Positions 27,541 to 36,113 are shown, counted from the first letter of the stretch. The stretch is 64,000 bases of DNA from Roseibium aggregatum IAM 12614 (GCF_000168975.1 NZ_AAUW01000001.1:248001-312000); one strand, 5' to 3'. Program-made: numbers and translations. Notes: generated by a model not told the origin, from the letters alone.

Positions 27541-27800
27541 TTGGTGGCCGGTAAAGCAGGGCCGGCGTCTTTCCGAAAGAAACGCAGCGAAGATCTGGCA
27601 TCGGATACAGAAATAATCGTGAGCCACGACTGCGTCTCCACCTGGCTTTGCAGCACCCCCATCCCGGCTCGTGCGTTGATCGGCCATTAGGGCAGTGCAG
27701 AGGTGAAACGGGTTCGTTGGAGCTGTGAATAATCGGTCACAATAAAAATGAAGAAGTGAAAACATGGACTTGAGGATGAGTTTACGTGGTCGGAAAATTA

Positions 27801-27830
27801 TGTCTGACAAAGTATTTACAATGTCAGACA
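27801..27830. promoter_or_regulatory. paired FadR/GntR operators
   Basis: TGTCTGACA (27801-27809) and TGTCAGACA (27822-27830) are two TGTC-N-GACA half-palindromes whose centres lie 21 bases apart, two helical turns. Both are followed by AAGT. The pattern matches the GTN(0-3)AC cores bound by FadR-subfamily GntR regulators. The sites are 46 bases upstream of the GntR gene, so autoregulation of the whole cluster is likely. Confidence 0.75.
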
Positions 27831-27875
27831 AAGTGCTAACGTTAGATACCAAACAAGCAGGGGCGACATCTGTCC

Positions 27876-28604
27876 ATGGCGGAAAATGCAGAACAGCCTA
27901 AACTGGAAGCGGTCCCCGGATCGGCGCGAGAGCCGCTGGATGTGCCGCGTGCCCTGATCAGCCTGATCGAGCAGGAAGGTCTCAAGGTCGGGGATCGACT
28001 GCCGCCGGAACTGGAGCTGGTGCGCCGCCTCGGCTTTGGCCGGTCGACCATTCGCGAGACGCTCAAGACCTGGGAAAGCATGGGTGTTGTCAGCCGCAAC
28101 AAAGGGGCTGGCACGCGGCTCATAGCGGAAATATCAACGAACACACTGCGTGTGGCCCTGACCATCAAACACGAGGCCGAAAGCCTCTTGCGCACGCAAC
28201 AGGTTCGCCGGCCTCTGGAAATCGAGTCGGTGCGCATCGCAACGAGATCCGCAACACCCGAGCAGCGGCGCATTATCAATGCCCGTGCGGCCGAACTGTT
28301 GGCAGTTTACGAGGCTGGTGAGGACTGGCGCCCGGCAGACCATCGATTTCACAACGCCATTCACGATGCGACCGGCAATCCCCTGTTCAGCCAATTCATT
28401 GAACAGATCCAGAAAGCTTTTCACGACATTTACGATGCGCCGTTCGGCAAACCGCATCTCGGCCAGGACACCATTCCACTGCACCGCCCGCTTGCTGATG
28501 CAATCATCGCCGGCGACGAGGACAAGGCTGCGGAACTGACCGGGATGATCATCGACATGGTCTGTGCCGAAACCCAGAAGATTTCAGAGGAACACGATGG
28601 CTGA
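27876..28604 (+). CDS. FadR-subfamily GntR transcriptional regulator
   Basis: A 242-residue GntR regulator. The winged helix-turn-helix includes GLKVGDRLPPELELVRRLGF and GRSTIRETLKTWESMGVV, and the C-terminal all-helical FCD ligand domain contains DHRFHNAIHDATGNPLFSQF, whose Asp and His residues belong to the metal-binding site of FCD domains. The paired TGTCNGACA sites just upstream are its likely targets. It overlaps the PLP enzyme gene by eight bases and so is expressed with it and probably with the sugar importer beyond. Confidence 0.88.
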   Translation: MAENAEQPKLEAVPGSAREPLDVPRALISLIEQEGLKVGDRLPPELELVRRLGFGRSTIRETLKTWESMGVVSRNKGAGTRLIAEISTNTLRVALTIKHEAESLLRTQQVRRPLEIESVRIATRSATPEQRRIINARAAELLAVYEAGEDWRPADHRFHNAIHDATGNPLFSQFIEQIQKAFHDIYDAPFGKPHLGQDTIPLHRPLADAIIAGDEDKAAELTGMIIDMVCAETQKISEEHDG

Positions 28605-29760
28605 CACTATGCCGGGTGGATATTCGATAGAGACACTGCTGACGGCAGCCGCCGAGAGCGGAGGCGCAGTGGCCCCGCCAATCGTACAGACGTCTCTCTT
28701 CACCTTCGAAAATTACCAGGCTTTCGAAGACCGTATGTCGGGTCGCTCGAATGAGCCGCTCTACACCCGGGTTCAAAACCCCACGGTGGCGGCTTTTGAA
28801 AAGCTGATGGCACAGGCGGAGGAAGGCGAGGCTGCGGTCGGTTTTGCCTCCGGCATGGCCGCGATTTCCTCAACCATTCTTGCCTTCGTCAAACCAGGCG
28901 ACCGCATTGCCTGCATCGAACATGTCTATCCGGATGCCTACCGCCTGTTGGAGCGCATGTTGAGGCCCTTCGGTGTCGGCGTCAGCTATCACTCAGTCGA
29001 AGAGTTCCAGACAGATCCGGACCTGCTCAAGGGCGTGAAGCTCGCCTATCTGGAAAGTCCGACTTCCATCGTTTTCAAGACGCTGGATCTCGGGCTCGTT
29101 GCCTCTCATGCAAAGAAGCACGGCACGATAACGGTGGTCGACAATTCCTGGGCAACGCCGCTGTTCCAGCGCCCGCTGACCCTCGGCATCGATATTGTGC
29201 TGCATTCGGCTTCCAAATACCTGTCCGGCCATTCCGACACCGTTGCCGGTGTGGTGGTTGCCAGCCGGAACCTGATCGACGCCATCCGGGATCTGACACT
29301 GCCGTTGCTCGGCGGCAAGCTGGCGCCTTTCGAGGCCTTTCTGCTGACACGCGGCCTGCGCACGCTCGGGCCGCGGATGCGCCAGCATCAGGCAACCGCA
29401 AACCTCTTTGTCGACCGCTTGTCGAACCATCCGCATGTCAGTGTGGTGCATTCGCCCGGCCCGAACATCGTGCCCGGCCTGACCGGCCGCTCGGGCCTGT
29501 TGTCCGTTGCGCTGAACGACAACGTCGATATCCCGAACCTTGCCGACAGTTTGAAGCTGTTTCGCCTTGGGGTGAGCTGGGGTGGTTTCGAAAGCCTGAT
29601 CCTGCCGACGCGGATCGGCCTCAACCAGGCGGGCGAGAAGAATTCAATGCAACGCTTTGGCGTCTCCGACCGGATCGTACGCCTCAGCCTGGGGTTGGAG
29701 GACCCCAACGATCTTTGGGCCGATTTCGATGCGGCCCTGAGCAAAAGCGCCCGGACATAA
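28597..29760 (+). CDS. trans-sulfuration family PLP enzyme (cystathionine beta-lyase-like)
   Basis: A 387-residue fold-type I PLP enzyme of the Cys/Met metabolism family. The ATG at 28597 lies inside the end of the GntR gene. Key elements are LYTRVQNPT, FASGMAAIS, YLESPTS, VVDNSWATP and the PLP lysine in HSASKYLSGHSD. Relatives cleave C-S bonds (beta- or gamma-lyases) or replace gamma-substituents. A role in core methionine synthesis is doubtful because the gene sits between a dedicated GntR regulator and a sugar-type importer. A catabolic lyase on an imported sulfur compound, or a paralogue with another beta-elimination substrate, is more likely. Confidence 0.82.
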   Translation: MADTMPGGYSIETLLTAAAESGGAVAPPIVQTSLFTFENYQAFEDRMSGRSNEPLYTRVQNPTVAAFEKLMAQAEEGEAAVGFASGMAAISSTILAFVKPGDRIACIEHVYPDAYRLLERMLRPFGVGVSYHSVEEFQTDPDLLKGVKLAYLESPTSIVFKTLDLGLVASHAKKHGTITVVDNSWATPLFQRPLTLGIDIVLHSASKYLSGHSDTVAGVVVASRNLIDAIRDLTLPLLGGKLAPFEAFLLTRGLRTLGPRMRQHQATANLFVDRLSNHPHVSVVHSPGPNIVPGLTGRSGLLSVALNDNVDIPNLADSLKLFRLGVSWGGFESLILPTRIGLNQAGEKNSMQRFGVSDRIVRLSLGLEDPNDLWADFDAALSKSART

Positions 29761-29804
29761 GACGGCGTATTTCAAACCAAACCTGAAAGAAGCGGAGTTG
29801 AACG

Positions 29805-31061
29805 ATGAGGGGATTGATAGGAGCAATTAGCGCTTTGGCGTTTCTGGCCGGCTCGGCAGCGAGCGCGGAAACCCTGAAGCTGGTGGAAGTGATCACCAGC
29901 CCGGAGCGCACGGAAGTGCTGCAGAAGCAAGTGGATGCCTTCGAAGCTGCCAACCCGGGTACGGAAGTCGAAATCGTCTCGCTGCCCTGGGGCCAGGCCT
30001 TTGAAAAGCTGGCAACCATGGTTGCCGGTGGCGACATTCCGGACGTCGTTGAAATGCCGGACCGCTGGGCGGGCATCTACAAGGACCGGCTGGTTGACCT
30101 CAATGACAAGATCGCAGGCTGGGAATATGGCGGCACGCTGACCCAGAAGACCCTGGACATGGGCCGTCAGACCGATGGCAAGACCGCCCGGTTGATCCCG
30201 TACGGCTTCTATCTGCGCGCCATGTTCTACAATAAGAAACTGCTGGCGGAAGCCGGTGTTGAAAATCCGCCGAGCACGATGGCGGAATTCATGGATGCGG
30301 CCAAGGCCGTGTCCGAGCTGGACGGAAAATACGGATATTGTCTGCGTGGCGGACCTGGTGGGCTCAACGGCTGGATCATGATGGCCGCCACCATGAACGG
30401 AGACAACACCTTCTTTGACGCGGACGGCAAGAGCACGCTCAACCAGCCGGGCTCCGTCGAAGGCATCCAGTTCCTGATCGACATGTACCAGAATGGCTAT
30501 GCCCCGAAGGATTCGGTGAGCTGGGGCTTCAACGAGATCGTGGCCGGCTTCTATTCGGGAACCTGCGCGTTCCTTGATCAGGACCCGGACGCTTTGATCG
30601 CGGTTGCCGAGCGTATGGCACCGGAAGACTTCGCAGTGGTGCCGATGCCTGTCGGTCCGGCCGGAAAAGCCTTCCCGACCATCGGTTTCGCCGGCTGGGC
30701 CATCTTCGACACGACCAGCAACGAAGATCTTTCGTGGAAGCTGATCTCGCATCTGTCCAGTCCGGAAGCCAACAAGGAATGGGCAAAGCGCGTTGGCGTT
30801 ATCCCGATCCACGAAGGTGCCGAGCAGGATCCGTACTTCAAGACCGAGCAATTCAAAGGTTGGTTCGACACGCTGAACGGCGATCAGTACATCCCGACGG
30901 TGATGCCGACTTACCTTGAGCAGTTCGGTTACTTCGCGGATTCCATTGCTCTTGAATCCAGTCAGGAAGCCTTGCTCGGTGATCTCACCGCGCAGGAACT
31001 GGCCGATAAATGGGCAGAGTTCCTGACGGAAGAATATGGCCGCTGGAAAGCTGCGCAATGA
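29805..31061 (+). CDS. sugar ABC transporter substrate-binding protein, family 1
   Basis: A 418-residue periplasmic binding protein of the MalE/UgpB class. A short signal peptide (MRGLIGAISALAFLAGSAAS) is followed by the family's first strand LKLVEVITSPERTEVLQ and VDAFEAANPGTEVEIVSLPW. The loop VAGGDIPDVVEMPDRW is also characteristic. It delivers a sugar, polyol or glycoside to the MalF/MalG-type pair downstream; identity unknown. The stop overlaps the permease start (ATGA). Confidence 0.87.
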   Translation: MRGLIGAISALAFLAGSAASAETLKLVEVITSPERTEVLQKQVDAFEAANPGTEVEIVSLPWGQAFEKLATMVAGGDIPDVVEMPDRWAGIYKDRLVDLNDKIAGWEYGGTLTQKTLDMGRQTDGKTARLIPYGFYLRAMFYNKKLLAEAGVENPPSTMAEFMDAAKAVSELDGKYGYCLRGGPGGLNGWIMMAATMNGDNTFFDADGKSTLNQPGSVEGIQFLIDMYQNGYAPKDSVSWGFNEIVAGFYSGTCAFLDQDPDALIAVAERMAPEDFAVVPMPVGPAGKAFPTIGFAGWAIFDTTSNEDLSWKLISHLSSPEANKEWAKRVGVIPIHEGAEQDPYFKTEQFKGWFDTLNGDQYIPTVMPTYLEQFGYFADSIALESSQEALLGDLTAQELADKWAEFLTEEYGRWKAAQ

Positions 31062-31990
31062 CCATGATCGACACTGTCGAGCCCGGGAAAAAATCCCGGG
31101 CTCGGCCCTCCTTTTACTTTCGCTATATGGTGGAGCCGTATCTCTACCTGACCCCGGCAATCGTGCTGATTGCCCTGGTGATGCTGGTGCCGCTGGTGAT
31201 CGGCATTTCCTATGCCTTTCAGGCCGTCAACCTGCTGCGCCCGTTCCAGTCGGGCTGGGTCGGTTTGGCCAATTTCGAAGCGTTGTGGTCGGACCGGAAG
31301 TTCTGGCTGGCGCTCACCAACACCTTCTGGTGGACTCTCGGGTCGATTTTCTTCCAGTTCTTCCTGGGTCTTGGCCTTGCGATGCTTCTGAACACCCAGT
31401 TCCACGGCAAGCGCATTGTCCAGGCACTTGTGTTCCTGCCCTGGGCCGTTCCGACCTTTCTGTCGGCGCTCACCTGGGCCTGGCTCTTCAACCCGACCAT
31501 CGGGCCGCTGCCGCACTGGCTGGCTGCGCTCGGCATCCTGTCCGAGCCGTTCAACATCCTGGGCGACAAGAACCTTGCCATGTGGGGGCCTGTGACCGCC
31601 AACGTCTGGTTCGGTATTCCGTTCTTTGCCATCACGCTGCTGGCGGCGCTGCAGTCCATTCCGGGCGAGCTCTACGAGGCTGCGGAAATCGACGGCGCGA
31701 CCGCCTGGCAGTCCTTCACCAAGATTACCCTGCCGTTCCTGGCGCCGATGATCGCAATCACCGTCATGCTGAGGACGATCTGGATCGCGAACTTCGCCGA
31801 TCTCATCTTCGTCATGACCGGCGGCGGACCTGCAAACTCGACGCAGATCCTGTCGACCTACATTTTCACAACCGCCTTCCGGAAACTCGATTTCGGCTAT
31901 GCCTCCGCAATCGCGGTCGCGCTCCTGGGCCTGCTGCTGATCTATGCGGCAATCCTGCTGGTGCTGCGCCGGAAACTGGTCAAGATCTGA
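31058..31990 (+). CDS. sugar ABC transporter permease (MalF class)
   Basis: A 310-residue permease of the CUT1 family. After a basic N-terminal tail (KKSRARPS), the first helix is LYLTPAIVLIALVMLVP. The EAA loop is ELYEAAEIDGATAWQSFTKI with TLPFLAP, in the usual place near residue 205. About six hydrophobic segments. I take the ATG that overlaps the upstream stop; a second ATG two codons later is also possible. The N-terminal tail is encoded by the strong hairpin described separately. Confidence 0.9.
   Translation: MTMIDTVEPGKKSRARPSFYFRYMVEPYLYLTPAIVLIALVMLVPLVIGISYAFQAVNLLRPFQSGWVGLANFEALWSDRKFWLALTNTFWWTLGSIFFQFFLGLGLAMLLNTQFHGKRIVQALVFLPWAVPTFLSALTWAWLFNPTIGPLPHWLAALGILSEPFNILGDKNLAMWGPVTANVWFGIPFFAITLLAALQSIPGELYEAAEIDGATAWQSFTKITLPFLAPMIAITVMLRTIWIANFADLIFVMTGGGPANSTQILSTYIFTTAFRKLDFGYASAIAVALLGLLLIYAAILLVLRRKLVKI
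31079..31103 (+). other. hairpin inside the first codons of the permease gene
   Basis: A 10-base perfect stem, GAGCCCGGGA with TCCCGGGCTC, around a loop of five A residues, lying at about codons 8-16 of the permease and 18 bases after the binding-protein stop. Because the two genes overlap there is no intergenic space, yet a strong hairpin is still present at the same relative place as in the other importer operons. Confidence 0.75.
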
Positions 31991-31999
31991 GGTGCTTCC

Positions 32000-32842
32000 A
32001 TGAGTGCCCTTCGTAAAAGCTCGCCTCTGGCGGTCACGGGGAAATATCTGGCGCTTGGGTTTTACATCGCCTTTGCGCTGTTTCCGCTCTACTGGCTCGT
32101 CAAGATCGCGATCACGCCGGACAAGCTGATCTTCACCGAAGGAACGGCGCTGTTTCCGAGCGAGTTTACCTTCGAGAATTTCCAGACCGTTCTGATCGCG
32201 ACGGACTTCCTGTCCTATTTCAAGAACAGCGTGATCGTTTCCGTCGGCACTGCGGCCATCACCACGGCCATCGCCGCGGCTGCCGGATACGCCTTCTCGC
32301 GGTTCGCGTTCCGCGGCAAACGCGTGATCATCGCCTTGATGCTGATCACCCAGATGTTTCCGCTGCTGATGATCATTGCGCCGATCTACAAGATCGTTGC
32401 CGCGGTCGGTCTGCTGAACTCGCTCACCAGCCTGATCATCGTCTACACGGCCTTCAACATCCCCTTTGCCACCTTCCTGATGCAGTCTTTCTTCGACGGC
32501 ATTCCGAAGGACCTGGAAGAGGCCGGCATGATCGACGGCTGCACCCGTTTCGAAGCGCTGAGAAAGATCATCTTGCCGCTGACGCTGCCGGGGCTGGGTG
32601 CGACCCTCGGGTTCGTCTTCACCGCGGCGTGGAGCGAGCTGCTCTTCGCCCTCATGCTGATCAACTCCAACGACACGATGACCTTCCCGGTCGGGCTTCT
32701 GACGTTCGTTTCGAAGTTTTCTGTCGACTGGGGGCAGATGATGGCGGCCGGCGTGCTTGCCCTCGTGCCATCCTGCCTGTTCTTCATCTTCATCCAGCGC
32801 TATCTGGTCCAGGGGCTCACCTCTGGTGCCGTCAAAGGGTAG
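32000..32842 (+). CDS. sugar ABC transporter permease (MalG class)
   Basis: A 280-residue CUT1 permease, partner of the MalF-type subunit. The EAA loop is KDLEEAGMIDGCTRFEALRK with IILPLTLPG, near residue 170. The C-terminus QRYLVQGLTSGAVKG is the typical ending of this class. Starts nine bases after the previous stop. Confidence 0.92.
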   Translation: MSALRKSSPLAVTGKYLALGFYIAFALFPLYWLVKIAITPDKLIFTEGTALFPSEFTFENFQTVLIATDFLSYFKNSVIVSVGTAAITTAIAAAAGYAFSRFAFRGKRVIIALMLITQMFPLLMIIAPIYKIVAAVGLLNSLTSLIIVYTAFNIPFATFLMQSFFDGIPKDLEEAGMIDGCTRFEALRKIILPLTLPGLGATLGFVFTAAWSELLFALMLINSNDTMTFPVGLLTFVSKFSVDWGQMMAAGVLALVPSCLFFIFIQRYLVQGLTSGAVKG

Positions 32843-32854
32843 GAGACCCAGACC

Positions 32855-33916
32855 ATGGCTCGTATTGAACTCAGGAACATCGCCAAGGCCTACGGTTCCG
32901 TCGAGGTGATGCGCGATATCAACCTCACCATCGATGATGGCGAATTCATCGTGCTGGTCGGCCCGTCCGGCTGCGGCAAGTCCACGTTGCTGCGCATGAT
33001 CGCCGGACTTGAGCCGATTTCCGGCGGTGACTTCACCGTCGACGGCAAACGCATGAACGAAGTGCCGCCCCGCGACCGCGACATGGCCATGGTGTTCCAG
33101 TCCTATGCGCTTTACCCGCATATGGATGTTGCCAGGAACATGGGCTTCTCGCTGGAAATCCGCAAAGCGGCCAACGATGTGCGTGTGAGCAAGGTGCAGG
33201 AAGCGGCCAGGACACTTGGCCTGAGCAAGCTGACGGAACGCCTGCCGAAGCAGCTTTCAGGCGGACAGCGCCAGCGCGTTGCCATGGGCCGGGCCATCGT
33301 GCGCGACCCCAGCGCATTCCTGTTCGATGAACCGCTGTCCAACCTCGATGCCGCACTGCGTGTCGAGATGCGCCTGGAGATCGCCCGGCTGCACCAGCGG
33401 CTAAAGGCAACGATGATCTATGTGACCCACGATCAGGTGGAAGCCCTGACGCTGGCCGACCGGATCGTGGTCCTGAATGCCGGCGACATCCAGCAGGTCG
33501 GCACGCCGCTGGAGCTCTACGACACGCCGGCCAACAAGTTCGTTGCCCAGTTCATCGGGTCTCCGACCATGAACATCCTGGATATCGAACCGAAGGACGG
33601 CCGGCTTTCGCTGAAGAACGGCGCGAGCCTCGGTCTCGGTCTGACAAACGCTCAGGTGGGTGCGCGGGAGTTGGGGGTTCGTCCGGAGCATCTCAACATC
33701 GTTGGCCCGGAAGAGGCGCATATTTCAGGAACCGCCGAACTGGTCGAACACCTCGGCTCCGACACCAATATTCACGCCAATGTGCCGGGTATCGGTCAGG
33801 TGCTGGTACGCGAGCACGGTCATTTTGCGCTCAAATCCGGAGATCCGGTTGGCATCGCGCTGGATCTTGAAAAGGCACATCTGTTCGATGCGGACGGTCG
33901 CCGTCTGGCTGCCTGA
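32855..33916 (+). CDS. sugar ABC transporter ATP-binding protein (MalK/UgpC class)
   Basis: A 353-residue CUT1 ATPase. Walker A is GPSGCGKST near residue 36, the Q-loop is VFQSYALYPH, the signature is [15 protein letters not shown] and Walker B is FLFDEPLSNLD. The C-terminal TOBE region starts after residue 240 with IGSPTMNI and ends with LGVRPEHL and a regulatory barrel. It completes the four-gene importer begun at 29805. Downstream is a 683-base non-coding region, so this is probably the operon's end, although no strong terminator was found. Confidence 0.93.
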   Translation: MARIELRNIAKAYGSVEVMRDINLTIDDGEFIVLVGPSGCGKSTLLRMIAGLEPISGGDFTVDGKRMNEVPPRDRDMAMVFQSYALYPHMDVARNMGFSLEIRKAANDVRVSKVQEAARTLGLSKLTERLPKQLSGGQRQRVAMGRAIVRDPSAFLFDEPLSNLDAALRVEMRLEIARLHQRLKATMIYVTHDQVEALTLADRIVVLNAGDIQQVGTPLELYDTPANKFVAQFIGSPTMNILDIEPKDGRLSLKNGASLGLGLTNAQVGARELGVRPEHLNIVGPEEAHISGTAELVEHLGSDTNIHANVPGIGQVLVREHGHFALKSGDPVGIALDLEKAHLFDADGRRLAA

Positions 33917-34599
33917 CGGCAAGTCTAGCTGACGCGTGCCAGACTATGGATCAGCGTTGCCGGCATCGCGGAGGTGTCGGCACATAGACCAGCAGAGCGA
34001 ACGCCTCGATCAGCATTTTCTTGCCTCGACACTGTTCAGGGCTATTTCTGTTCAGCGGAAAAAACGTATTGAGAGCATGTGTTTATACCAGGCAGGTGAG
34101 GCGGGGGCTCCAGAGGTTGCTCGCCAGGCAACCACGACAATCTGGCGGACAAGACAGTCCAGGCCAGGGCAGAGGCAGTTGATCAGGCCATAAATGAGCC
34201 GGTCTTTTTCAAAAGGCAGCCGCAGAGGGCACTTCTGGCTCGTTTTGGCGGGACTTAAAGGTGTCGTAATGATACCTTTAAGCCGAAAATCCAGAAAAAA
34301 TAACTCCAATATAATACCAATAGTCCTCCCAATGGTATGATTTCGTGGTCAAAAAATGATTTACACGAATTCAAACTAATAGGTCGACAAGTGGTATCAA
34401 ATAGGTATTATATACGGCGAGCAGGAGGGCTGATGCTCTCCGGCGCATGTTGTTCTGTATCTGGCGGTAAAACAAAAACGTGAAAGGCAGCGGCAGGTCC
34501 CATTAGGGCGGGCCGGGCCAGGAAGCGGGATAGTCTCCAGCGCCGTGAGCGAACAACATGGAACGTCCAGCAATGGATGGAACTTTTCGGAGGTGTCTT
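33917..34599. other. 683-base intergenic region with AT-rich promoter zone
   Basis: No convincing gene is seen. The left part (to about 34200) is featureless. The right part is strongly AT-rich, unlike the surroundings, and carries five copies of a GGTAT-type word listed separately. It is the promoter region of the second sugar-importer operon and probably binds one or more regulators. Confidence 0.55.
34269..34411. promoter_or_regulatory. cluster of GGTAT-type motifs
   Basis: ATGATACC (34269-34276), ATAATACCA (34311-34319), TGGTATGAT (34333-34341), TGGTATCA (34392-34399) and AGGTATTAT (34403-34411) are five occurrences of GGTAT followed by N-A-T or its complement within 143 bases. The second and third form the inverted pair ATACCA-N13-TGGTAT. 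This looks like a multi-site operator, perhaps for a regulator encoded elsewhere, as none is adjacent. Confidence 0.5.
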
Positions 34600-35853
34600 A
34601 TGAAACGCAATATTCTCGCTCTGGCGATGGCCAGCACTGCGCTCTTTACGTCCGCGGCTTTTGCCGAAGACGTCACGCTGACGATTGAAAGCTGGCGCAA
34701 CGACGATCTGACGCTGTGGCAGGAAAAGATCATTCCGGCTTTCGAAGCCTCGCATCCCGGCATCAAGCTGAAATTCACCCCGTCCGCGCCGACGGAATAC
34801 AATGCCGCGCTGAACTCCAAGCTCGATGCCGGCTCCGCGGGTGACCTGATCACCTGCCGCCCGTTCGACGCGTCCCTGGCGCTTTATGAGGCCGGACACC
34901 TGGCGGATCTGTCCGGCATGGACGCCATGGACAACTTCTCCGACGTGGCAAAGGCCGCGTGGCAGACCGATGACGCTTCGGCAAGCTTCTGCGTTCCGAT
35001 GGCGGCCGTGATCCACGGCTTCATCTACAACAAGGACGCGTTCAGCGAGTTGGGCATCGAAGTCCCGACGACCGAGGAAGAGTTCTTCGCCGCACTCGAC
35101 AAGATCAAGGAAGACGGCTCCTACATCCCGATGGCCATGGGCACCAATGACCAGTGGGAAGCAGCCACCATGGGCTACAACAACATCGGCCCGAACTATT
35201 GGAAGGGCGAGGAAGGCCGCAAGGCTCTGATCGCAGGCGAGCAGAAACTCACCGACGAGCAGTGGGTCGCTCCTTACGCCACGCTGGCAAAGTGGGCACC
35301 TTACCTGGGTGACGGTTATGAGGCACAGACCTATCCGGACAGCCAGAACCTGTTCACACTCGGCCGCGCTGCGATCTATCCGGCCGGTAGCTGGGAAATC
35401 TCCGGTTTCAATACGCAAGCCGATTTCGAAATGGGCGCTTTCAAGCCGCCGGTCCGCAATGCCGGCGATAAATGCTACATCTCCGATCACACCGATATCG
35501 GCATCGGCATGAACGCCAAGACCGAGCATCCCGAACAGGCCAAGGAATTCCTGGCATGGGTGGCGTCTCCGGAATTTGCCACCATCTTCGGCAACGCTCT
35601 GCCGGGCTTCTTCCCGCTGTCCAAGACACCTGTTGAGCTGGAAGATCCGCTGGCGAAGGAATTCGCAAGCTGGCGCGGCGAATGCGAAAGCACCATCCGG
35701 TCCACCTACCAGATCCTCTCTCGCGGTACGCCGAACCTTGAAAACGAAACCTGGGGTGCATCCGCTGCGGCCATCAAGGGCACGGAAACCCCAGAGGCTC
35801 TCGGTAAGAAGCTGCAGGACGGCCTGGCAAGCTGGTACGAGCCGCAGAAGTAA
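34600..35853 (+). CDS. sugar ABC transporter substrate-binding protein, family 1
   Basis: A 417-residue periplasmic binding protein. The ATG at 34600 has CGGAGGTGT upstream and opens a signal peptide ending AAFAED. The mature start VTLTIESWRNDDLTLWQ, then FEASHPGIKLKF and the AGDLITCRPF region are family 1 features. Its two central cysteines (TCRP and FCVP) could form a disulfide; this is a guess. It heads an operon with two permeases, an oxidoreductase and an ATPase. The ligand is unknown, probably a sugar or cyclitol given the Gfo/Idh/MocA enzyme. Confidence 0.88.
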   Translation: MKRNILALAMASTALFTSAAFAEDVTLTIESWRNDDLTLWQEKIIPAFEASHPGIKLKFTPSAPTEYNAALNSKLDAGSAGDLITCRPFDASLALYEAGHLADLSGMDAMDNFSDVAKAAWQTDDASASFCVPMAAVIHGFIYNKDAFSELGIEVPTTEEEFFAALDKIKEDGSYIPMAMGTNDQWEAATMGYNNIGPNYWKGEEGRKALIAGEQKLTDEQWVAPYATLAKWAPYLGDGYEAQTYPDSQNLFTLGRAAIYPAGSWEISGFNTQADFEMGAFKPPVRNAGDKCYISDHTDIGIGMNAKTEHPEQAKEFLAWVASPEFATIFGNALPGFFPLSKTPVELEDPLAKEFASWRGECESTIRSTYQILSRGTPNLENETWGASAAAIKGTETPEALGKKLQDGLASWYEPQK

Positions 35854-35872
35854 TCTGCACAAATGACAAATG

Positions 35873-35905
35873 GTTCCCGGGGCGGCATTCGTATCGCCCG
35901 GGAAC
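35873..35905 (+). other. hairpin immediately after the binding-protein gene
   Basis: GTTCCCGGG-G-CG (35873-35884) pairs with CGCCCGGGAAC (35895-35905) with one bulged G, followed by TTTATTCC. It begins 20 bases after the stop and opens the tandem hairpin array. Terminator-like, but the operon continues. Confidence 0.65.
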
Positions 35906-36090
35906 TTTATTCCCGGACAGGTTTTGGCTTGCCCCAGGAACGTCTGTATCCCGGACAGGCCAGAGGCTTGCCCCAGGAAAGTCTGTATCCCGGACAAGCC
36001 AGAGGCTTGCCCCAGGAAAGTCTGTATCCCGGACAAGCCAGAGGCTTGCCCCAGGAAAGTCTGTATCCCGGACAAGCCAAAGGCTTGCCC
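35905..36090 (+). repeat. 39-base tandem repeat array, five units, each a hairpin
   Basis: Units start with CTGTAT at 35944, 35983, 36022 and 36061; a diverged unit begins at 35905. The period is exactly 39 bases. Each unit holds CAAGCC-AGA-GGCTTG inside the longer imperfect palindrome TCCCGGACAAGCC/GGCTTGCCCCAGGA. Units two to four are nearly identical, and the last ends AAAGGCTTGCCC. The array fills the space between the binding-protein stop and the permease ATG. The core CTTGTCCGGGAT resembles the REP-like element found elsewhere here. It probably acts as an mRNA 3'-end stabiliser or translation spacer. Confidence 0.85.
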
Positions 36091-36113
36091 GGGGCATTTG
36101 ACCGGAGCTTCTT

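Larger units (their letters stand above)
27480..27875. other. intergenic region before the GntR gene
   Basis: Holds the terminator at 27511-27540 and the paired operators at 27801-27830. Between them, about 260 bases show no convincing gene or repeat. The region is AT-rich from 27720 on, as expected for a promoter; no clear -35/-10 pair could be fixed. Confidence 0.55.

Noticed and set aside
28597-29760. Assigning the PLP enzyme as housekeeping metB or metC
   Set aside because: Fold and lysine motif fit the family, but context (own GntR regulator, sugar importer) does not fit methionine synthesis, and sequence alone does not settle the reaction.
30962-33121. Very long minus-strand reading frame (over 700 codons) antisense to the sugar permeases
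   Set aside because: The translation is low-complexity, rich in Arg, Gln, Asp, Glu and Gly, typical of the antisense of high-GC genes. Both sense permeases are clear family members.
34408-36075. Long minus-strand reading frame across the binding-protein gene and the tandem array
   Set aside because: It lies antisense to a well-recognised binding protein and is open only because of GC-rich codon bias and a repeat period divisible by three. No family resemblance or ribosome-binding site.
35905-36090. Possible CRISPR array
   Set aside because: The repeats are directly adjacent with a 39-base period and no unique spacers, and there are no cas genes nearby. It is a tandem hairpin array.
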